A stretch of 64,000 nucleotides of DNA from Lophius americanus (GCA_037951165.1 JBBDHG010000133.1:3710501-3774500); one strand, 5' to 3'; positions 37,266 to 49,479 are shown, counted from the stretch's first letter. A program made the numbers and translations. Notes: generated from the sequence alone by a model not told the origin.

Positions 37266-39100
37266 CCTCAAGGATTTACCATCTTCCATGTTGCGTAATA
37301 AATGGAAACGCAGGAGAACATGATGTTATTTACTGTATATGGAAGCGTACGCGAGACACGCAAATCAAAAAATGAAGCAAGGAGGTTTGGATAGAAAGAT
37401 TATGAGATAGCGGAAGCAAAAACTGCAATGTGAGACCTTAGGGAGCCCTTGAATCTCTCCAGATGAAATTCATTACTACCCCTCGACAGATTAATAAAGA
37501 GTGAGATTGCCTTGTGATGACAGGCAGATGCTCTCCATGCAGGTAGCAGATCTGAGACTAATATTACTTCTGTCGTTAATCAGCTCCAATGCTTGGCTGC
37601 ACATGTTCCTGTAATAATGCATGAATGAAATACACATCAAGCAAGAGGAATAAGCCCCTTTATCAACAAACTACTACCAATTTTCCAGACAGGATTCCTT
37701 TGGGAAAGGCTGGAATCTCTGAGTCCGGCAGTATTTGCCCTCCAGCCTCCCGTGAGACTCAGGAGAACCTTGCTGCTGCATTTCCTGCAGCCTTCAGGAG
37801 CAGCTCCTGCTGTGAATTATGCAACAGTGGTGTTTGCAGTGAAGGCGCACTGCCTGTAGGAACACAAACAAGGACGTACAACCTCTGCGGGGTAAGGAGG
37901 GGAGTCTATTCGTACTGTCCTACAGTTTGCACCATAGGAACCAACAACAGACAGCTGAGGGTCAGCTGTTTGCTGACTGAGGCTCCACGCAGGAGGTTGA
38001 CAATGAGAATGGAGGTCAACTGATTTTAAAGAGATCAAAGCAATACAGACAGTCTGCTGAGGTGAATGTGAGCTTTGGGTGCTCAGAAACTCATGACAGG
38101 AAAAGGAATGACTGTGACAGAGCAGCACAAGTGTCTTTATTAGATTACACATCTGCTCTCCAATCCAGTGACGATACTGTCCTGATGTCCATTAGCCCAA
38201 ATTAATGAGCTGAGAACAAATCAATTAGTTAACTTCAAAGTTTGAGTGCGGGACAATATTTCATTTGTCCCTGGTTTTATCTTCTAAATATTTATTTTGT
38301 TGCATACTGGTCAACACATAAGGTAAGGGCCGTGACAATGACGACAGCTTACTGTGTGTTAGCTGTTATTCATGCAAATGTGAGTGGTAGTGTTTTTAAC
38401 AACTAGAATCCAGACTTGACATGAATGCATCACGGAAAATGTTCATCATGCTGGAGTCGAAGAAACAAAGTCAGCCGTCACATGTGCTAATGTCGTTTTT
38501 TAAGATGTGATCACATTGACCCTGTTTGGATTTGGATCGTAAAATACGCTTTGAGGGATTCGACCAAAATAGGACAGGGAGAGAGAGATCGCCGTTTACA
38601 CTGGTGTCTATGATGCGTGTCCAAATGTTTCTAACTGACCACTTGTGTTCAGATTTTGTTGCTACCTACATCACTTCTGCTACAAGGTGCTTCGCCCGTA
38701 GTTATCAGTCATGTCAAGCGCCAGATTTGTTTACATAGCTAGCATGGGCTACCTGACAACTGAGCACTGCTGACGTATTTTCCTGGTCGGCGATGTTTGC
38801 CAAATTTAAATTTTTTTGCATGGAATTGACAAAAATATAGGTGGAATTAATGCATTTAATGCATCCTGAAAGACTGAATGCCCCGGGTACAAACGTACTA
38901 ATAACACGCAAGTATAGCTGCACAAGTTGTGTCATGTGTTCTTTCGGCTTCAAGGTTACATTCAGGTTGAGTGATCATGAGAGTGTTTGTGTTTAGCAAC
39001 CCTGGGGGACGTGTTGCATCTATCTGTGAAGAAGGGAGACAAGCTTCAAATTGCCTCACCGCTAAGGATGACACAGAGCACTATCACTCCTTGCAGCTAC
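37266..39100. other. Non-coding stretch
   Basis: No gene is accepted. The longest frame is 132 codons at 37,625-38,023 on the plus strand; it is rich in Cys, Ser and Thr, has no known domain, and lacks splice or promoter context that I could identify. Confidence 0.4.
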
Positions 39101-39106
39101 AGTCAA

Positions 39107-39152
39107 AGTTTGTGTGCGTGTGTGTGTGAGTGTGAGTGTGTGTGTGTGTTTG
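39107..39152. repeat. (TG)n imperfect microsatellite
   Basis: TG repeats interrupted by GAG and TTT steps. Confidence 0.85.
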
Positions 39153-39759
39153 TGAGAAGCCACAAGGTTGAATGTTGTTCTTGACACTTTGTGGCCCTGA
39201 CAGTGGGGCTGTGTGGGCAGCAGAACATGTAGAAATAAGCATGAAATACAGAGAATCTCCTGCAGCAGGTTCATTCAAAGGGTGGACCAGCAGGACCAGC
39301 AGGGCCTTCTCTGCTGCCCTTAACATTGTCTGTAACATAAAATTTGAGGTTTTTTATTTAATAGACAGTTTCATTTAGACATATATTTTGAATACTTTTC
39401 CTACATCATTCTGTTTATGTCGCTTTTCTCCCCTACTGCTTCCAGTGCAGCTCTCAGAAATTACAGCTTTGTTTTACCCAATCAGATGTCTGCAGATAAA
39501 AAAAAAAACTACAAGGCCAACCACCAGAGTGTTCCTAAGCTCAAATTGTAATCTTGTAAATATTTCATGAAAGTTATATTAAAAAGATCTGTTTTTAAGA
39601 AATACTCCTGAAATGAAACGTGGTTTGGATGGACTGAAAAAATCCATTTCTATATCCCACTTCTCAGCTGCGAGGGATGGATGTCATGAATTATTATGGA
39701 ATAGTCATTGCCGTCCCTGCAGATTCTTTAATTCATCAGTTTTTTAAATTTTATATACA
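39153..39759. other. Non-coding stretch
   Basis: Nothing recognised. Confidence 0.4.
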
Positions 39760-40235
39760 TGTAGAACTTAGTGTGACCAATAACTGTATTGATTTGGGGA
39801 AACGTCAGTTGCATATTAAGGCCACTTAATATGCAACTGACTTAACTTTGCCATTCCCAAAGGTTTCTTGGCCATAATTTCTCCAATTCAATCCAATTTA
39901 GTCCAAATTTGGTGGATATGAATCAAGAAAATCTCTCTTGTGCGTGTCTTGTTCATATACAACTCACTACGATGAGCTTCTTACAGCTTCGGATATAACT
40001 TCATTAATGTTCGTCCGATTAAGTGGAAATTTGGTGCATATGCATCAACTTCTGGATTCTGTCATGTATCGTTATCATATTCTACTCCAATAGATTATAT
40101 TTTTCACACTGGGGTGAGTTTTTTCGGGTTTTTCGGACATAGGGGAGTTCAGTCAGGGGAACTGCTTGTACAACACAGGAGATTGGGAGATTTTTGGGAT
40201 ATATACCTTCGCTGTCAGGGATCCCAGCATTGTTC
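39760..40235 (+). mobile_element. R1 family repeat copy containing a perfect 17-base hairpin
   Basis: The modules are in order: 'gatttggggaaacgtcagtt', two internal units ('tttagtccaaatttggtgga', 'gaaatttggtgcatatgcat'), then the tail 'gaactgcttgtacaacac' and 'aggagattgggagattttt'. Where other copies read 'ttccgccactagg', this copy has a perfect inverted repeat, 39,804-39,820 with 39,825-39,841. The 'gagtcactatggga' module is missing. Confidence 0.75.
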
Positions 40236-40450
40236 TAGTTATAAGCAAAAATCTTGAACTTGCCACTTACTTACTGCAATCATAAAGAACTGTAAAGAAG
40301 TAAAAGAAAGTCCTTCCAGATCTCTAGCCAAATCTGATGGATTCCTCCTTGGGCCATGATCTCCCCAGAATGTCATTAAAATCCGTTCCCAACCAAACTG
40401 CTCAAAAAAATTCAGGGAACACGGTGTTCCCTTAATTTGAGCAGTGTCTT
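40236..40450. mobile_element. Palindromic terminal-repeat relic of a Tc1/mariner-like element
   Basis: At 40,397-40,422 the sequence ACTGCTCAAAAAAATT followed by cagggaacac is mirrored at 40,423-40,447 by GGTGTTCCCTTAATT followed by tgagcagtgt. ACTGCTCAAAAAAATTAA-type ends are known from vertebrate mariner/Tc1-like elements, so this looks like two terminal repeats joined with nothing between them. The left 150 bases have no assignment. Confidence 0.6.
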
Positions 40451-41619
40451 TAAGCATTATTAAGATTATTAAGACATGATTACGTCAAATCATTTTCATC
40501 TAGACACTCAAACAATGTCTTTTAAATTAGACAAAGACCTTTCTCTTTATATTAATGTAGGGAAACAGTATATTTACCTAATTTAATATTTTTCCCCAAT
40601 ATTTAATCAAATCCAATGTGTTCATATAACCGAACCAGGGCGTCTCCAACTATGACTTCTGTTTGGCACAAAAACATCCAGCTCCCTTCACTATAAAACT
40701 TTTTCAGTGGAGATAATCCATATGAAAACAATCTATTTGACAAAACAACATACAGGGAGGCATGTTTGTCACGCGTTGCCTGCATATATCATGATGTTTT
40801 GGAGGAACCACAAATGAAAGTGATGATATCCCTGCAGTTTTTAAACTTTTCTGGTATCTAAATCTTTAGCGGCGATACGACGCTTCAATGGAAGATCTTG
40901 ACGCGGAGCACAGGCAGGATTAAGTCACTGCAGAGTTTTGCCATACTTAAACTCAAGCTTAGTTTAATCTTCAGTTCACAAAGGGCTACATTATTCCTTC
41001 CTGAAATCCTCCAGTCTAATGAAAGCGTGCGTGTGCACATATGGGTGTTTGCAAGAACCAGTAAGAGCGAAAATCAACCTCCGGCAGGTTAAGTCCTTAC
41101 CTTATCACTTAATGTAGGCAGTGAGGATGACATAAGGTTTTCTCTGTTATTGCGTTTGCTGCAACCTGCACTTTCATGTCTTCCTCAACACACAACACTT
41201 TTATTAGTGTTTGTTTCTGTGTGGGGTTTTTTTCTTTCCTTAAATAACTCATTAATGGGAGGAGGACCCAGACAACCAGGACACTCATGTCACGTGAGAC
41301 ACATTAACATAGAAAAGGTCGGCATCCTCCGTGAGAAACAGCAGGGGTTTTTCAAAAGGAAATGCCTAAAAAAGAAGAGGAAGCATTTTAAGCATTTGGG
41401 GAACATGATTATTGTAGCCTATGATTTTTCTTTTTTTTGGACACTTGTCCTGGTTAATGTGGGCTGAAGTCACAAAGCCGCGAGGGAATCTCACAAGCAC
41501 AAGCAGCTGTGTTCTGAATGCCATATGTCCACATGAGGGTACATGTCTCGCCTCAGTGTTTTTACTCACCACAACCATTATGCAGAGAGTAAGAGGTAAG
41601 TATTTAAAGGATGTGTTAT
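40451..41619. other. Non-coding stretch
   Basis: No gene or repeat recognised. Confidence 0.4.
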
Positions 41620-41840
41620 GATTACATCCTCCTTAAAAGGCGATGTTATGGAATTGCGATCGCCGCCTTCGCAGATCCTCCGATTAAACATGATAACTAA
41701 AAAACTGTTTCATGGATATTTTTCTAATTTTATAACCCCATAGACCTTAGTGCAAGGAAGAACTGGATATATTTTGGGAAAGGTCAGTTGCATTTTTCTC
41801 TAAGAGTTCATTATTCACTCACTAGGGGGAGCTTTTTAGG
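41620..41840 (+). mobile_element. R1 family head module
   Basis: The head is complete: 'gattacatcctccttaaaag', 'gcgatgttatggaattgcg', 'ttcgcagatcctccgatta', 'aaaactgtttcatggatat', 'catagaccttagtgcaagga'. It then reaches 'cactagggggagcttttta' and stops. The next R1 part is at 42,190, so the copy may be interrupted by about 350 bases of other sequence. Confidence 0.65.
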
Positions 41841-42189
41841 AAAAACACAGTTTTTAAGAAATAGACTGATGAAGAAAAATCTTGTCTTACGATCATTTGA
41901 GGAGAAGAGAATTAACTCAAGGAGTCTCATTTGTCTTTCCTAAATACGGTATATTGGTTTATTGCAGACAGATCCGTTATAACAGAGAAAATCCCAGCAT
42001 GCTCAGGTAAGAGTCTCATTCTGGTGTTTTGACACTCAAAACACAACCGGCCCACTTAATGCTTACAGTGTCAGGCCCAATCTACCAGGTCGGGCTTTCC
42101 TGCGTCCTTCAGACAGAAACCTGCGCCCATCATTCACCAGACATAACATAAGGAGAGACTTCAGAAACATTTGGGGACAAAGGGAGTGT
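41841..42189. other. Sequence between two R1 parts
   Basis: It has no R1 similarity that I can see. It may be an insertion into an R1 copy, or simply the gap between two fragments. Confidence 0.35.
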
Positions 42190-42510
42190 TTTCATTACCC
42201 TAACATAGACTAACCGTTGGTCCAATCTAGTTCAAATTTCTCTCATGTGAACCGCCTCAAGGAAATCTAACTTATATTAGTCATATTCCACCGTAATTGT
42301 TTAATGTTTTATTCAGGAGGAGCTTTTTCATGAAAAAACACTTCTTTTCAGACATAACTACCTTACCGTTGGGCCGATTTAGTCCAAATTTCAAGGAGAT
42401 GGATCTTTTATTCATCATATTTTACCCTCATAGTTCATATTTTACTAACAAGGGAGAGCTGTTTACTAATCGTTCGTATATTATTTTCCATGTGGGTCAA
42501 AACATGAAAA
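42190..42510 (+). mobile_element. R1 family internal units
   Basis: Two internal units of about 150 bases follow one another: 'taaccgttggtccaatctag' with 'tgaaccgcctcaaggaaat', then 'taccgttgggccgatttag' with 'aaggagatggatcttttatt'. There is no tail. Confidence 0.7.
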
Positions 42511-43803
42511 CAGTCGCAAGGGGTGGTGAATGAGAGGTAACGATTGCAACGTGAGATGTCATGTCCGAAAGCTGCTCAGGGCCGTGACACAGGCAGACCC
42601 TGGGTCAGCCCTGGGTTTGAGGGAATGTAATCAGTGGCATAAGCCAGAAGGCCGACATTCCATGGTGTTAATCATCAGAGGGCTCGGATCTGCTCTCTGA
42701 CTCCCGATCAAGAAGGTGACGTCCTTGTTAAGAGGCAACATGTAGCATTTCAAAGACGACCTATCACGTACGTAAAACATCTGACATCTATGATGTCGCA
42801 ATCAATTGAACTTGCCGTTAATGAGAGGAAATTCTGCTGCAGGCAGGAATTGATCTTTTTTCTTCCACCTTGTCTGAATGGTTGTGTTTCTGACCAAATG
42901 TTTCCCATCTGTGCTGTGTGGCCGTCCACACATTACAGTCAATATGCAAATGTCTCTCTGCCGCTCTGGCATGTATTAGATTTTCCCTGCAGGAGAGAAG
43001 CAATAGGCAACATCCGTTCTGAGTACCACTATTCTTATATTTATACTGAAGTAATTGCAGTCAACTCGTGATTAAAGGGGCACAAGTTTATTTTACAGAG
43101 AAAACCCTTGAGCTCCGTCCCTGTACGAAATATATTCTGCCATACACAGACACAATCACCAGAGACTGCCCCAGAAATTCAACTGAAGGTTATAGAAATT
43201 CTCTTTGTACGCTCAAAAACACGCCAGAGCTTTGAATATCACTCATGCATTATTTCAACAGGAGCCACGGCGCTCCTCAGCACTGCTTCTTCCTACATGC
43301 AACCTCCCAGTCGTATTCCACAGCGTCTCCATCATCAGGCTGGTTTTATTTCATTTCCATGCAATTCGTTTTTTAGCTTTGTTTGATCATAAACCGATTG
43401 TACAGTAAAAAAATCCAATTCATCAATTTCAAATTCATTTGAAATCCAATTTAAATGCTTAATATTGCAAGAAATGTTGTTTTCTTTGTTCGCTGAGAGA
43501 CAAATAATGGTCTGTCACATAAACAGTGACATAAACAAACAGCTGTTGCTGGGATTTTTCTCACATCGGACACATGAGACATCATTAATCACCAGGGGGA
43601 CACAGACTCATTAATTGCTGTGTGCTGATTAATTGTCCCTGGTGAGGAACATTCAGCTTAACATGCAAATTCCTGTCACAGCGTCCATTCAGAGACGCAG
43701 CCCAGGCAGGGACTTATTGAAAAATGACCCATGTGGGGAGATAACAAGACGCTTGTCAGGTCCTTCTGTAAAACAGTTGATTCTATTTTTGAGCTCTTAA
43801 ACG
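42511..43803. other. Non-coding stretch with a TAAT-rich inverted motif
   Basis: Around 43,583-43,645 the blocks CACCAGGGGGACA and TGTCCCTGGTG face each other with ATTAAT cores between. An octamer-like ATGCAAAT lies near 42,944. This may be a regulatory conserved element. No gene is seen. Confidence 0.4.
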
Positions 43804-43884
43804 AGGAGAGGGGAGGAGGGGAAGGGAGAGGAGAGGAGGGGAAAGGAGAGGAGGGGAGGGGAGGGGAGAGGAGAGGAGAGGAGA
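43804..43884. repeat. Pure purine (GGAGAGGGGA)n tract
   Basis: Eighty bases with only G and A on the plus strand, made of GGAGA and GGGGA blocks. Such mirror-like purine tracts can form triplex DNA. Confidence 0.9.
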
Positions 43885-45119
43885 CTGACCTGATGGCAGG
43901 AAAGGTCACTGACTCAGCAGCACAGACCGGCATCAGAGGACACCCACTTTAATCACCTTCAAACACACCATCAACTCCAGCATGAGATGGACTGAGAGCA
44001 GCTCTCCCAAGGCCCTGAAACCCCTACCGTATGTGGTCATGTGATATAAGAGTGAGATGAGACACCCTTTATACGAATGAAACCTTGCTGTTTCGCTCCT
44101 GACTTCTCTCCGTGCACAGATTTGAGGCCAAATCACAGAGGAATAAATATAAACTTTATAACCCCAGCAGGGGAAATGTGCGTCTTACAGCAGCTCAAGA
44201 ACATTATAAAGGGACTGTGGCTATAAAAATATGAAAAAAAAAGATTATAATAAAGATTATAAATAGAAAAATGTACACACATACATATTTAAATACAAGA
44301 TAAGCAAAAGGAAGGTCCAGTCTTTCCATATAAAAGAAGTCCTGTACTTCCAATGTGGAGATGTGACGTCTAACAGATATATTAGACAGTGATAAAATCT
44401 GTTATCCCTGAAATTAAGATATAATATAGATAATAGCTGTAAGTGCGCACATGGCTTAGATCAGAATGTCATTTTTATACCTTAAGTGACGTTGCACAGG
44501 GCAGACTATTACAACAAGGGGGCCTTCAAAATGATCTTATTTTGCTGATAGTCTAATAATAGTCTAATAGTCTGCCTGCTATTATTTCTAAATAATCATT
44601 ATTACTATTACATTCGTTCATTTGTACAAATAGAGCAAACTGAAACATCGTTTTCAGCAGTTTGATGTCGGCCATTTATGACATCATCAGGTTATTGTTC
44701 AAGGTATAGAGAATTAAATAAACTATTGATGACCACCAATTTCCGTGAAAATCATCAGTCATTAAGTGGGAAAAGCCAAAAACCACAGGATGGCATTTAA
44801 TTATAAGCTAAGATTTCATGGTTGTGACAGCCTTGCTACCTGCAACATACGTCAAAAGTATTCTTAGCTGCTCCTTTCCCCTTGTCCCAATTCCGAGGCG
44901 TCTGAGCGTTTGATTGGTCGGTTTATGATTGATCAGCGTATGATTGGTCGGTCTATGATTCAATCCAATCACACCGTGACCAACGATTGGTTGTCGCCAG
45001 AGTAATCTATTCGTTTACACTGTAAGAATTAAGATTTGTTGTTGTTGGATTCCAACTAAATGTTTACGAAGAAATCATCTGCGTAAAGCCAAAAGTTCAC
45101 GACATGTGTGCTCGCACTG
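43885..45119. other. Non-coding stretch with a CCAAT-type tandem repeat
   Basis: Two 30-base units at 44,911-44,940 and 44,941-44,970 each begin TGATTGGTCGGT. Together with ACGATTGGTTG just after, they make a cluster of reversed CCAAT boxes. The rest is AT-rich with no recognised feature. Confidence 0.45.
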
Positions 45120-45605
45120 TACGGACTGTCGACCCCAGTCGCCCATTGTGGCTATTGACAATTGTCAATAAAGATTTTTTTGTGAGGTGTGAGGCAGGAA
45201 GAAATTTGATTGCTAACAAAATGCTAACAAGACAGATACAAGAATGTATTGATCATATTTACCATCATGTGCGCTGAAACCTGTAAAAAAAACATAATGG
45301 CACCACCATTCTGGACATGTAGGTGGCTAGGACGCCCTGAACAGTACAGCTGTAACATTTTGCTGGGAATATTGAAGGGAAGCTAGCTACGTAAACTTGA
45401 TAGCTAGTGCCAACCTGGCAGCTTATGACCTTTCCTTTACTTCCTTGCTGTGCAGCCGCTACCAGTAACAAACTGCACTTCCTACCTTTGACCTGTGCGA
45501 AAGCCTGATGACGGCCAACCAAAATTTCTGACATATCGGAAATCCATCCGATGGCCTGACAGTCGTCTGGGAGCGGCCGACGAGTCCTCACACGTCCCTG
45601 TAACT
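45120..45605 (+). repeat. R5 repeat, copy 2
   Basis: It is homologous to 29,841-30,350. It starts near 'attgtggctattgacaattg' and runs through 'aatggcaccacc', 'aacttgatagctagtg', 'ccttgctgtgcag' and 'aaaatttctgacatatcgg' to 'gtcgtctgggagcggcc'. No Tc1-like sequence flanks this copy. Confidence 0.6.
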
Positions 45606-47234
45606 GGTCGTGTGGCTCAGATTGGGTCAACAAACGGGCTCAAGAGCACTGGAGGCTAGCTATCGCTATCCGGTGGCTGAGATAGCAGCTAAGGCTAAGA
45701 GGCAACACGTGGTTGCAGAAACGGTATTATTCCCAGCATGCTCAGCAACCGTCAACAAATTGCTTCATCCATTAACAGCAAAAAGAAATTGCAATGGTTC
45801 CTCTTTTCAGACTGTAATATTGGAAAACAAATCAGTGACATGTCTGCAAATATCGAAGACGTTGTGTTAGAGAAGAAAAAAAATCACATTCAATGGGATC
45901 TCAGTAGGAACAAGCACAGCAACAACTAAGAACATCTACCCCGATTCTATCTGTCTGCCAAGGTTCAGGTTTCTTATTGATAGTAAGTCACATTCATCAT
46001 TCAGGGACTAAATATGAGTGCATAGGCCCCTAATGCATGCATTTATTTTACTCACATTGTAAACTTTATTGACTTTTGCACATTTTTATAATAATAATAA
46101 TTATAATAATAATATTATCTTAAATTTATACAGTGCCTTTCAAGAGACCGAAGCAGGTTTTACATTTAGCGCTGATAAAGGCTACCAAAAGCTCCAGATG
46201 ATCTTATTAAATCACTGCACTGATATATGATGATGGAAGTCCGTTGATTTAATAAAGCCGACATAACAGGAAACCGAGGAAACTCTCTAAGTAATCTTTC
46301 CTGACTTGTGTAAATCACAACATACAGTAATTCAATATTATAACACAGCGCGACAAGTAACGTGTGAGGCCGGTGATTCTGTGATAATGTAATTACCTCG
46401 CTGTGTTTGTCAACTGACCTTACAGCCACCATAAAGTGCAGATGTCGTTGTGATTGGCAGAAGAAAGAAAGCGAGTCAATAAAACCGAAAGAGAAGGAGA
46501 CTTGGAGAAGACGCCGAGACACCATGTTTATTGAACTGCCAATTAGGCCAATACTTGACATTTCTGCTCTTTTTCTCCTCGTGATACAGCTAATGGGCCC
46601 TAGCATCAGGCATCATGACGCGGCGAGCTCTTCCCCCGTAGGTTAGACACAAAGGATTTTATTTGCTGCCATTTCTAAAAACGGGGGATGGAAAACGTTT
46701 AAAGAATTTGCTGGAATATGCGCTCACATCTTCATGTATATACGTTTATGTACATGTCGATCAGTCAGATCAGTCAGTCAATTCATTATATAGTATATAT
46801 TTATTATTTAATTTCCCTTCTTTTATGGAATGATTTTAAGTTTTATTATATTTTGAATTATACATCAATTATTTCTACTACTAGTGATGCTACTTCTTCT
46901 GCTTGTACTACTTCAAATATTAATATTCATGATAATAATAATTATTATTATTAGTAGTAGCACATTCAGGTTAGCAACTTCAAAATCTTATCAAAACTAA
47001 ACTCTTTTTCCTTATATTCCTCACTAAGAAAGAAAACTATTGAAAAGGGATTTATTTACATATTTTATTTATTGGGGCATTTATTAATATAATATGTTAT
47101 AGACGCTCTAATTTTGACAAATTCTTTGGGCAAAAACTATAAAATTATTTCATGATGTAATTTGGTATAATTAAATTGGCTCAACCTTTCGGTGAAGTGT
47201 GATTTTTTTATGTTCTAAAAATGTAATACTTATG
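45606..47234. other. Non-coding stretch, AT-rich in part
   Basis: (ATA/ATT)n-rich runs lie at 46,087-46,125 and about 46,931-46,952. The longest frame, 146 codons on the minus strand at 46,166-46,606, has no familiar domain and is judged incidental. The 46,380-46,640 part is non-repetitive and could be constrained. Confidence 0.4.
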
Positions 47235-47460
47235 ATATAGACTTTCTCATCAGCCAGTGTTAATGCTCCCTCCTTGGTGGCCCATCAGACCTGTGGTGTC
47301 CCCCAGGGTTCCATCCTGGGCCTCTTAATCTTTACATGCTGCCACTGGGCCACATGTTCAGACAAGTGACGCACATTTTCCGATAAAAACTAGGAACCCA
47401 AAATGAGTTAAACCAAACAGTTGAGCGGGACACTAAAGGGTTAGGTAGTGTAAAAGATTA
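47235..47460 (+). pseudogene. L2-type LINE reverse transcriptase fragment with CGVPQGS motif
   Basis: Translation of 47,293-47,325 gives CGVPQGSILGL, the reverse transcriptase domain-4 block (usual form CGVPQGSILGP). It is followed by 'tacatgctgccactggg', the expected LYMLPLG. The YADD catalytic block that should follow is not found; the sequence breaks off into non-coding similarity shared with 37,036-37,265. Confidence 0.75.
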
Positions 47461-49450
47461 AGCTCCTCAGCAGTAGAAAATAATAAGTTGCTGCAATTAG
47501 TTCCACCTCCAAAGGCGAAAACAGATTATCTCTAATCTGCGATATTGTCGGGTTGCCAAAGGAATCTCATATGTTTAAGAAAGTGTTTTATCTTCTTTGA
47601 CTATTCTTGTTTTGTTTTTTTATACGCTCTTCTGTTTACCATAGTCTTTTCTTGTAACCTTGAGCTAGTGCTACCGTGTCCAGTTCCCTCGCCAGAAAGA
47701 GATTTATTATCAAAGGACTTACCCGGAAAAAACAGATTGAATTAAAAAAATATCATTTATTATTTATTTTTTTCATTTAAACCTATAATATATTATCGGC
47801 TATGTTATTTTCAAATGTGCCATTCTGTAAAAATGAGCGCTTTATCTTCTTGGATTTTTCTTACGGTTTTTTTTTCTTTTCTTTAACGGTGATGCTGCCT
47901 CCTCTGCCACTGACTCACTCTGATTCAGTGTATTATAGTAACGTGTGCTCGGAAATGTGCTGCAGCAGAACTATTACACCAGAGAACTCGAGAAAATGCC
48001 TCAACCTGCCTGAGTACAAGACTTAAATGTAGTGAGTTATCTTCCAGTGACACTGGTAGCATCTCTCCGAGGACTCAACCCACCAACTGCAAATAAATAA
48101 GATAACGACAAAAGATGGCGGAGTCCATTTGCATGACAGTTATCTAAAATCATGTATCGTGTATTCTGTGCGGCATTGATTCAGTCCAATCTCCGGAGAG
48201 TGTTGGTGTGAAAAGACTTTTAAAGCTCTGTGTCCTTTGACGTCATACGGACGAGTGTGATACTGTACAGTATCTACAGCATCCCTCCCTGCGCCATCCC
48301 TGACTGAGCCAGTTTTAAAAGCACCCACCGTCCTGGATCAGAGCCAGCTGGGCATTCTTCAAACTCTGGTACCGTATCAACATGGCTGTTGACTTCCTGG
48401 CAGCAGGTATGACATTGACACCTGAGAGAAAGCCTGCAGTCCACCACCAACAGAGCTGTTTATACTGAATAACCACAGCTTTTCCGGTTTTCTGTTTGTG
48501 CGGCTCGCTGCTGAGTCGCTATGCTTTAATTCTCCTGCTGTTCAAACAATTCCTGCACACATTTCAAAACTGGGCTGCTCTCCTCTGTCGGCATCAGAGA
48601 CCCGCAAACGGCCGCACTGACATCCCCTCAGTGTGCCATTCAGATTTGTGGTCCCATTGAGCTTCCAATGAATTATTAATCAGCCTTCCACTAACAAAAT
48701 TGGCTTTAAATTGTAGGGACTCCTGTTGGGCGACAACAACGCAGACACAGGCCTCAATACAAACTGGTTATCGATCAACCTCCCCACGGATGCAGCCTCA
48801 TCCTCTCAGTCAGACGACAAGTGGGATCCAGCAGGCAGGTCCTGATACACACACTCTCACATAAATCTAAGATCCTACATACCAAAATGTATGGTGTTTG
48901 TTTTTCTTTTTCTTTTATTCTTGCAGTAGGAGTGATACAACTTCAAAGGGAAGATATGCTGCTGTGGTTTCACTCGCATCAGAAGCCGGAGAAAGGCAAT
49001 AATCCCAATCTTATAGCAATTTATTACCGATTAATGCAAAATCTGAGGAGAAACTAACATAAGAACAAGCTCAAGAATCACTTCTATTTCCTCATTCTCA
49101 GCAAAGGATTTTATAACTTTGCAGGATGCAGACATGGGCTCCATATTGTGTAATGCATATTTAAACACCACAACACATTCTCGGATATAGATGCATCATT
49201 GCCTGCATGATCTGACTTTGTCAGACTGGAGGCGTTCAGCTGATGATGATTTAAAAAAAACAAACCATCATTTTTAAATGGTTTTTTCAAAGCATCCTGC
49301 AGCTATACAGTCACGCTGATGAGGAGACAGGTGGGGGAATAAAAACTACATGTAAACCAGAGGAGATCGTCCGATTCAACTCAAGAAGAGGCTGACGATA
49401 ACGATGCAGCCCGATGAGGCGTCACAGAAATGTAAAAACCCGTGAACAAG
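47461..49450. other. Putative first-intron sequence of the leftward gene; no exon seen
   Basis: No repeat or exon is recognised with confidence. A frame with ATG and a following GTATGA donor-like site (48,382-48,409 plus) was considered and not accepted. Parts of 48,500-49,100 are non-repetitive. Confidence 0.4.
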
Positions 49451-49455
49451 CTTAC

Positions 49456-49464
49456 CTTCTTCAT
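49456..49464 (-). CDS. Candidate first coding mini-exon (Met-Lys-Lys) of an unidentified leftward gene
   Basis: On the minus strand the sequence reads ACAAA-ATG-AAG-AAG directly followed by GTAAGC, a strong vertebrate splice donor in phase 0 (intron GT at 49,455-49,454). The ATG has A at -3, a favourable context, and an in-frame TAA lies about 80 bases upstream with no ATG between, so this ATG could be the true start. It sits on the leftward edge of a CpG-rich, promoter-like region (49,480-50,170), as expected for a first exon. The encoded residues are too few to identify the protein, and no following exon was found in the 49 kb to the left, which would be a very long first intron. It could also be a chance ATG in a non-coding first exon. 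Confidence 0.45.
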
Positions 49465-49479
49465 TTTGTTGCGATCAGC

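Noticed and set aside
37625..38023. 132-codon plus-strand open frame
   Set aside because: No familiar domain, no promoter-like or splice context that I can defend; length is within chance for 64 kb.
46166..46606. 146-codon minus-strand open frame
   Set aside because: No recognisable domain and biased, low-conservation-looking composition; kept only as a note.
48382..48410. Possible small coding exon (ATG GCT GTT GAC... followed by GTATGA)
   Set aside because: Short, no homology recognised and no matching acceptor or promoter; on the opposite strand to the candidate leftward gene.
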